Part shown: positions 58,923 to 64,000 of the stretch, piece after piece
Position numbering within the stretch: the first letter of the stretch is position 1
Layout: the number at the start of each line of letters is the position of its first letter
Assembly: GCF_000718635.1 (NCBI RefSeq)
Contig: NZ_JOBF01000029.1
Location: 1 to 64,000, forward strand
Reading direction: 5' to 3'
DNA: 64,000 nucleotides
Origin: Streptomyces varsoviensis
GTDB taxonomy: Bacteria > Actinomycetota > Actinomycetes > Streptomycetales > Streptomycetaceae
Notes under the pieces: generated by a model
Told to the model about the DNA's origin: nothing
Seen by the model: the letters and a program-made list of their open reading frames with translations, nothing else
Databases searched by the model: none
Position numbers and translations under genes: made by a program

Positions 58923-59294
58923 TCAGGCCGCCCCGTCGTCGAAGCGGGCCGCCTTGATGAAGTCCGGCCGAGGATCGAGCGCCGCCGCCAAGCGGAAGTG
59001 GCGGGTGGCCTCGGTGGGCCGCCCCCCGCGCTGGAGCGTGCGGGCCAGGGCGAAATGGGCGAAGGCGTTGTCCGGTTCGCGCTCCAGGACGAGCTGGAAT
59101 TCCAGCTCGGCGGGGCGCAATTGGGCAGAGTCGAAGAAGGCGCGGGCGCGCAGCAGGCGGGCCGCGGTGTTCTCGGGGTGGGCGGTGATGACCGAGTCGA
59201 GGAGCTTGACGGCTCCGCGCGGATCGCGGGCGGCCAGCAGTTGCTCCGCGGCGCGGTAGTCGATGACGTGGGTCTCGGGCGTCGGCTCGGACAC
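58923..59294 (-). CDS. Tetratricopeptide-repeat protein
   Basis: This 123-residue protein has about three TPR-like helix pairs: LLAARDPRGAVKLLDSVITA, LLRARAFFDSAQLRPAELEF and AHFALARTLQRGGRPTEATR. It is probably a scaffold or chaperone-like adaptor in the cytosol. The GTG follows AGGAAGGAG. It lies downstream of coaE on the same strand, with a gap of 171 bases. Confidence 0.85.
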   Translation of the reverse strand: MSEPTPETHVIDYRAAEQLLAARDPRGAVKLLDSVITAHPENTAARLLRARAFFDSAQLRPAELEFQLVLEREPDNAFAHFALARTLQRGGRPTEATRHFRLAAALDPRPDFIKAARFDDGAA

Positions 59295-59465
59295 GTGCCG
59301 TTCTCCTTCCTGGACACCAACCATCGGTCGCGGGCCCGGACGGGACTGTCGGATACGGCGCCCCCGGGGCCCGCCCGCGGACATACGTGATCACGGCGTA
59401 CGCCCCTCCCAACACGGAAGGGTCCCGGCCTATTCCGGCCATGGTCGCGCGCTGCTCCGCCGGCG

Positions 59466-60086
59466 CTACCGCGGTGCCGGTCCCGACAGCGCCTCGGCCC
59501 GCTCCACCAACTCCGCCCAGACCTCGCGGACCTGCGGCTCCAGAGCTTCGCGCGGACCGTCGTTGTCGATGACGAGATCCGCGACCGCCAGCCGCTCCTC
59601 GCGCGTCGCCTGGGCCGCCATACGGGCCCGCGCGTCCTCCGGGGTCATGCCGCGCAGCCGTACGAGCCGGTCGAGTTGGGTCCGCGGCGCGGCGTCGACG
59701 ACGACGACGGCCTCGTAGAGCGGCGCGAGTCCGTTCTCGGCGAGGAGCGGCACGTCGTGGACGACGATGGCGTCGGGGCCCGCGGCCGCCTCCAGCTCCG
59801 CGGAGCGGGCGCCCACCAGGGGATGCACGATCGCGTTGAGGGCCGCGCGCCGCTCCGGGTCGCCGAAGACGATCGCGCCCAGGGCGGGCCGGTCCAGGGA
59901 ACCGTCGGGGGCGAGCACCTCGGGCCCGAACTCGGCGGTCACGGCCGCGAGTCCCGGCGTGCCCGCCGCCACCACCTCGCGCGCGATCTTGTCGGCGTCC
60001 ACGATCACCGCCCCATAGGAGGCGAGGAGCCGCGACACCTCGCTCTTGCCGGCGCCGATCCCGCCCGTAAGGCCCACCTTCAGCAT
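59466..60086 (-). CDS. coaE: Dephospho-CoA kinase
   Basis: This 206-residue enzyme performs the last step of CoA synthesis, ATP-dependent 3'-phosphorylation of dephospho-CoA. The Walker A motif [18 protein letters not shown] is at the N-terminus, followed by [19 protein letters not shown], the family motif [16 protein letters not shown] and [19 protein letters not shown]. The ATG lies seven bases after TAGCGT. No C-terminal UPF domain is attached, unlike in mycobacteria. Confidence 0.95.
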   Translation of the reverse strand: MLKVGLTGGIGAGKSEVSRLLASYGAVIVDADKIAREVVAAGTPGLAAVTAEFGPEVLAPDGSLDRPALGAIVFGDPERRAALNAIVHPLVGARSAELEAAAGPDAIVVHDVPLLAENGLAPLYEAVVVVDAAPRTQLDRLVRLRGMTPEDARARMAAQATREERLAVADLVIDNDGPREALEPQVREVWAELVERAEALSGPAPR

Positions 60087-60093
60087 GCGGGAC

Positions 60094-60099
60094 ACGCTA
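60094..60099 (-). promoter_or_regulatory. Leaderless-type -10 (TAGCGT) of coaE
   Basis: On the minus strand TAGCGT is followed by seven bases and the ATG at 60086. Confidence 0.5.
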
Positions 60100-60111
60100 T
60101 ACGGCCGGGGC

Positions 60112-61056
60112 TCACTGGCCCCCGTCGCCCTCGCGGTCGGCGAGGAAACGCTCGAACTCCGCGCCGAGTTCGTCCGCGGAGGGCAGTTCCACGGGCTCCG
60201 CGACGAGGTTGCCGCGCGCCTCGGAGCCCGCCACGGCGTCGTACTGGTGCTCAAGGCCCCGTACCAGCGCGACGAGTTCCTCGTCGCCCTCGCCGATCTG
60301 CCGTTCGATCTCCTCCTGGGTGCGCAGCGCCTCGGTGCGCAGGGAGTGCGCGGCGCTGGGCAGGACGAGTCCGGTGGCGGCGGTGACGGCCTCCAGGGCG
60401 GTGAGGGCCGCGTCGGGGTAGGAGGAGCGGGCCACGTAGTGCGGGACGTGGGCCGCCACTCCGAGCACGTCGTGGCCGGCCTCCATGAGGCGGTATTCGA
60501 TGAGCGCCTCCGCGCTGCCGGGGACCTGCGCCTCCTCGAAGAAGGCGGTGTGGCCGGGCATGAGGTCGGTGCGGTTGCCGTGCGGCGTGACGCCTACGGG
60601 GCGCGTGTGGGGGACGCCCATGGGGATGCCGTGGAAGTTGACCGACAGCCGCACGCCCAGGCGCTCGACCATCTCGCGTACGGCCGCGGCGAACCGTTCC
60701 CACTCGACGTCCGGCTCGGGGCCGGTCAGCAGCAGGAAGGGCGCGCCGGTGGCGTCCTGCACCAGGTGCAGCTCGATGCGGGGCGTCTCGTACGCGGTCC
60801 AGCGGTTGCGCTGGAAGGTGAGCAGCGGGCGGCGGGCCCGGTAGTCGACGAGCCGGTCGTGGTCGAAGCGGGCGACGACCTGGTGCGGCAGGCCGTCGAG
60901 CAGCCGCTCCACGATCTGCTCGCCCGTCTCGCCGGCGTCGATGTAGCCGTCGAAGTGGTAGAGCATGACCAGCCCCGCCGAGTCCTGGGCGAGGGCCAGG
61001 TCGGCTACGGCGAGCCCCTTGGGCTCCCATTCGTACAAACCCTGCGGATCCAGCAC
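60112..61056 (-). CDS. PAC2-family (proteasome assembly chaperone-like) protein
   Basis: This 314-residue PAC2 family protein has [59 protein letters not shown] and [20 protein letters not shown]. The C-terminal coil includes [20 protein letters not shown]. In actinobacteria PAC2 proteins may help proteasome assembly; this is not proven. The GTG at 61056 follows GAGGAGGAG. It lies upstream of coaE, and coaE has its own -10. Confidence 0.88.
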   Translation of the reverse strand: MLDPQGLYEWEPKGLAVADLALAQDSAGLVMLYHFDGYIDAGETGEQIVERLLDGLPHQVVARFDHDRLVDYRARRPLLTFQRNRWTAYETPRIELHLVQDATGAPFLLLTGPEPDVEWERFAAAVREMVERLGVRLSVNFHGIPMGVPHTRPVGVTPHGNRTDLMPGHTAFFEEAQVPGSAEALIEYRLMEAGHDVLGVAAHVPHYVARSSYPDAALTALEAVTAATGLVLPSAAHSLRTEALRTQEEIERQIGEGDEELVALVRGLEHQYDAVAGSEARGNLVAEPVELPSADELGAEFERFLADREGDGGQ

Positions 61057-61198
61057 AGTGACCGCTCCTCCTCGTGTTTCCGCCGTGAACAACACCGGGC
61101 GCGGGCCGGCCATTCCCGCGGGGCGCTCCTGGGGTCGCGGCGGACTGCCTGGTACCGGCGCGGCCCGATCCGGTGCATCGCGCATGCGTCCCAGCGGG

Positions 61199-61227
61199 TT
61201 GACGGTGCGTCAGGCAGGCCCTAGGTT
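61199..61227 (+). promoter_or_regulatory. Near-consensus promoter of the beta-helix gene
   Basis: TTGACG (61199-61204), a 17-base spacer and TAGGTT (61222-61227) form an almost ideal HrdB promoter, 61 bases before the ATG. The palindrome TTCGCGAA (61226-61233) overlaps the predicted start of transcription. Confidence 0.65.
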
Positions 61228-61288
61228 CGCGAACCGCCGCACGGATTCATATCCACGCCCCCCGTTCACATACAGGAAAGGATCTCGA

Positions 61289-62320
61289 ATGCGTGCCAGA
61301 CCGCTCCTGATGGCCCCCACCGCCGCTCTGCTCGCCGCCGGCGGCCTCATGGCCGTCACACCGGCCGCGAACGGCGCCCCGGCCGGTCGTGCCCCCTCCG
61401 CCGCCCCCTCTGCGTCCTTCTCGTCCTTCCCGTCGCCCTCGTCCGTCATCTCCGTCTCCACCGCGACCCAGCTCAAGTCGGCCCTCTCCGCCGCCAAGCC
61501 CGGCGACACCATCCAGCTCGCCGACGGCACGTACAGCGGGAACTTCAAGACCACCGTCCACGGCTCCGCGTCCGCCCGCATCACGCTCACCGGCTCGCCG
61601 AAGGCCGCGCTCACGGCCGGCGGCGGCTACGGGCTCCACCTCAACGGGGCCTCGTACTGGACGGTCAAGGGCATCACCGTCACCGGCGGCCAGAAGGGGA
61701 TCATGATGGACGGCGCCGACGGCGTCGTCATCGACTCGGTGACCGTCCACGGCCTCGACATGGAGGGCGTGCACTTCCGCAAGTCCAGCCGCGACGGCCT
61801 CATCAAGAACTCGAAGATCTACGACACCGGCAAGGACGGCCAGGGCATGGGCGAGGGCGTCTACGTCGGCTCGGCGGGCGGGCTCTCCGACAAGAGCGAC
61901 AACGTGGAGATCCGGTCCAACACCATCGGCCCGGACGTCCGCGGCGAGAACATCGACATCAAAGAGGGCACCACCGGGGCGAAGATCTCCGGCAACACCT
62001 TCGACGGCAGCGGCCTCAGCAACGCCAACTACGACGACTCCTGGGTCGACGTGAAGGGCAACGGCGTGCTCGTCGAGAACAACACGGGCACCCGCACCAG
62101 CAACGACGGCTACCAGACGCACACCCAGCAGTCCGGCTGGGGCTGCGGCACCGTCTTCCGCGGCAACAAGTCCGACCTGAACGGCGCCAAGGGCTCCTCA
62201 CGGCTCGCCATCAACATCACCAACTACGACGCGAGCGGCTGCAAGGCCACCGTCTACGCGAGCAACACCGTCTCCGGCGGCAAGGGGCTGACCAACATCA
62301 AGGTCACCTCCGGCGGCTGA
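61289..62320 (+). CDS. Secreted right-handed beta-helix (pectate lyase-like) protein
   Basis: This 343-residue secreted protein has a signal peptide (RPLLMAPTAALLAAGGLMAVTPA) and a Ser/Pro linker. The parallel beta-helix has repeated turns such as ASYWTVKGITVTGGQKGIMM, DGVVIDSVTVHGLDMEGVHF, DNVEIRSNTIGPDVRGENID and NGVLVENNTGTRTSNDGY, and one Cys pair (GWGCGTVF, ASGCKATV). It is similar to Streptomyces pectate-lyase-like proteins; the polysaccharide target is unknown. AAAGGA precedes the ATG. It is convergent with rpsA. Confidence 0.85.
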   Translation: MRARPLLMAPTAALLAAGGLMAVTPAANGAPAGRAPSAAPSASFSSFPSPSSVISVSTATQLKSALSAAKPGDTIQLADGTYSGNFKTTVHGSASARITLTGSPKAALTAGGGYGLHLNGASYWTVKGITVTGGQKGIMMDGADGVVIDSVTVHGLDMEGVHFRKSSRDGLIKNSKIYDTGKDGQGMGEGVYVGSAGGLSDKSDNVEIRSNTIGPDVRGENIDIKEGTTGAKISGNTFDGSGLSNANYDDSWVDVKGNGVLVENNTGTRTSNDGYQTHTQQSGWGCGTVFRGNKSDLNGAKGSSRLAINITNYDASGCKATVYASNTVSGGKGLTNIKVTSGG

Positions 62321-62350
62321 GCGCCGCCCCGCCCCTGGTCGGGCGCATGA

Positions 62351-62385
62351 GTAAGGCCCGCTCCCCCTTGGGGAGCGGGCCTTAC
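62351..62385. terminator. Bidirectional terminator between the beta-helix gene and rpsA
   Basis: A perfect 16-pair stem (GTAAGGCCCGCTCCCC with its complement) is closed by a three-base loop. It lies between the two convergent genes. Confidence 0.9.
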
Positions 62386-62422
62386 CTCAGTCAGCTACGA
62401 CTACCGACCGTGGAGCGGAGCG

Positions 62423-63934
62423 TCAGCTCTGGCCGCCGGCCAGCTTCTCACGGAGCGCGGCCAGGGCCTCGTCCGACGCCAGGGCGCCGGAGTTGTCCGC
62501 CGACTCCGAGGAGTACGAGCCACCGGAGGCGTTGCCGCCGCCCGTGCCGGCACCGGCGGCGGGAGCCGCGGCACCCTCGGCCGCGGCCTGCTCGTCGGCC
62601 TCGCGGGACTTGATGACCTGAGCCTGGTGCTGCTCGAAGCGCTGCTGCGCCTCGGCGTACTGGGTCTCCCAGGCCTCACGCTGCTGCTCGTAGCCCTCAA
62701 GCCAGTCGTTGGCCTCGGGGTCGAAGCCCTCGGGGTAGATGTAGTTGCCCTGGTCGTCGTAGGACGCGGCCATGCCGTACAGGGTCGGGTCGAACTCGAC
62801 CACGGACGGGTCGGCGCCGAAGGACTCGTTGGCCTGCTTCAGCGAGAGGCTGATGCGGCGGCGCTCCAGGTCGATGTCGATGACCTTGACGAAGATCTCG
62901 TCGTTGACCTGGACGACCTGCTCCGGGATCTCCACGTGGCGCTCGGCCAGCTCGGAGATGTGGACCAGGCCCTCGATGCCCTCGTCGACGCGGACGAACG
63001 CACCGAACGGAACGAGCTTGGTGACCTTACCCGGGACGACCTGACCGATCTGGTGGGTCCGGGCGAACTGCTGCCACGGGTCTTCCTGCGTCGCCTTGAG
63101 GGACAGGGACACGCGCTCGCGGTCCATGTCCACGTCGAGGACCTCGACGGTGACTTCCTGACCGACCTCGACGACCTCGGAGGGGTGGTCGATGTGCTTC
63201 CAGGAGAGCTCGGAGACGTGCACCAGACCGTCGACGCCGCCGAGGTCCACGAACGCGCCGAAGTTGACGATCGAGGAGACGACGCCGGAGCGGACCTGGC
63301 CCTTCTGCAGGGTCGTGAGGAAGGTCTGACGGACCTCGCTCTGGGTCTGCTCCAGCCAGGCACGGCGGGACAGGACCACGTTGTTGCGGTTCTTGTCCAG
63401 CTCGATGATCTTGGCTTCGAGCTCCTTGCCCACGTAGGGCTGGAGGTCGCGGACGCGGCGCATCTCGACGAGAGACGCGGGCAGGAAGCCGCGGAGGCCG
63501 ATGTCGAGGATGAGACCACCCTTGACGACCTCGATGACGGTACCGGTGACGATCCCGTCCTCTTCCTTGATCTTCTCGATCGTGCCCCAGGCACGCTCGT
63601 ACTGAGCGCGCTTCTTGGACAGGATGAGCCGACCTTCCTTGTCCTCCTTCTGGAGAACCAGGGCCTCGATCTCATCGCCGACCTTGACGACCTCGTTCGG
63701 GTCGACGTCGTGCTTGATCGAGAGCTCGCGGGAAGGGATGACGCCTTCGGTCTTGTAACCGATGTCGAGCAGGACCTCGTCCCGGTCGACCTTCACGATG
63801 ACGCCGTCGACGATGTCGCCGTCGTTGAAGTACTTGATCGTCTCGTCGATCGCGGCGAGGAAGGCTTCCTCGTTACCGATGTCGTTGACCGCAACCTGCG
63901 GGGTGGTGGCGGTGGTCTCGGTGCTGCTCGTCAT
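62423..63934 (-). CDS. rpsA: 30S ribosomal protein S1
   Basis: This 503-residue S1 protein has four S1 RNA-binding repeats, seen at FNDGDIVDGVIVKVDRDEVL, DGIVTGTVIEVVKGGLILDI, KGQVRSGVVSSIVNFGAFVD and IGQVVPGKVTKLVPFGAFVR. A disordered Gln/Ala/Gly-rich C-terminal tail of about 150 residues replaces the extra repeats of E. coli. It anchors mRNA on the 30S subunit. In a window with many leaderless genes it matters mainly for leadered messages. The ATG starts TSSTETTATTPQVAV. Confidence 0.97.
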   Translation of the reverse strand: MTSSTETTATTPQVAVNDIGNEEAFLAAIDETIKYFNDGDIVDGVIVKVDRDEVLLDIGYKTEGVIPSRELSIKHDVDPNEVVKVGDEIEALVLQKEDKEGRLILSKKRAQYERAWGTIEKIKEEDGIVTGTVIEVVKGGLILDIGLRGFLPASLVEMRRVRDLQPYVGKELEAKIIELDKNRNNVVLSRRAWLEQTQSEVRQTFLTTLQKGQVRSGVVSSIVNFGAFVDLGGVDGLVHVSELSWKHIDHPSEVVEVGQEVTVEVLDVDMDRERVSLSLKATQEDPWQQFARTHQIGQVVPGKVTKLVPFGAFVRVDEGIEGLVHISELAERHVEIPEQVVQVNDEIFVKVIDIDLERRRISLSLKQANESFGADPSVVEFDPTLYGMAASYDDQGNYIYPEGFDPEANDWLEGYEQQREAWETQYAEAQQRFEQHQAQVIKSREADEQAAAEGAAAPAAGAGTGGGNASGGSYSSESADNSGALASDEALAALREKLAGGQS

Positions 63935-64000
63935 GTGGGAAAGGGCTCCGGTACGGACAGTGAGTCGTAGGTACTGCTACGCCGTGAGCCGGTATCGCAC

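Overview
The window looks like core chromosome of a Streptomyces or a very close relative. The base composition is very high in GC, with strong third-position GC bias. The gene set is typical of actinomycetes: whiA, opcA, a zinc-type RbpA paralogue, a mycothiol-dependent isomerase family member, rapZ-yvcK-whiA, and an actinobacterial SufR at the head of the suf operon. I see no phage, IS element, CRISPR, rRNA or tRNA. Almost all long frames antisense to the listed genes are composition artefacts.

Layout. 1-1 kb (minus): sufR coupled to the 5' end of sufB. 1-3 kb (plus): a two-gene ABC exporter with an odd duplicated junction. 3-6.6 kb: haem A/O synthesis (ctaA plus, ctaB minus) flanking a degenerate amidohydrolase and a small conserved protein. 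7-13.7 kb (plus): pentose-phosphate operon tkt-tal-zwf-opcA-pgl, ending in two strong hairpins and facing pgi. 15.6-17.5 kb (minus): an MFS transporter and an RbpA paralogue. 17.6-21.2 kb (minus): gap-pgk-tpiA-secG. 21.4-24.4 kb (minus): a secreted M14 carboxypeptidase. 24.6-29.8 kb (minus): uvrC-rapZ-yvcK-whiA, joined by overlapping start and stop codons.

30-33 kb: a secreted papain-like protease and its membrane-anchored partner (minus), divergent from an HTH regulator (plus). 33-37.7 kb: a tandem GNAT, a Tat/lipoprotein Rieske protein, a PfkB sugar kinase and a beta-propeller protein. 37.8-43.6 kb: uvrA with a histone-H1-like tail, a DinB-fold mycothiol isomerase homologue, a metallo-beta-lactamase-fold hydrolase and a TerC membrane protein. 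43.7-46.4 kb: two TerD proteins, one fused to an FtsK-like ATPase domain without a Walker A motif. 46.5-53 kb: uvrB, a secreted glycerophosphodiesterase, a WGR/beta-propeller protein and a P-loop-less uridine-kinase relative. 52-58.4 kb (minus): a helicase-associated protein, an SNF2 helicase and a SWIM protein. 58.5-64 kb: small membrane and TPR proteins, coaE, a PAC2 protein, a secreted beta-helix protein and rpsA.

The most interesting signal is regulatory. Four genes are preceded by an exact match to the RecA-independent (PafBC/RecA-NDp type) DNA-damage promoter, TTGTCAGTG-N8-TAnnnT: uvrB, the WGR/beta-propeller gene, the SNF2 helicase and an MFS transporter. uvrC has a near match. This ties three poorly known genes to nucleotide-excision repair. 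At least nine genes also have TAnnnT about 6-7 bases before the start codon, as expected for leaderless transcripts.
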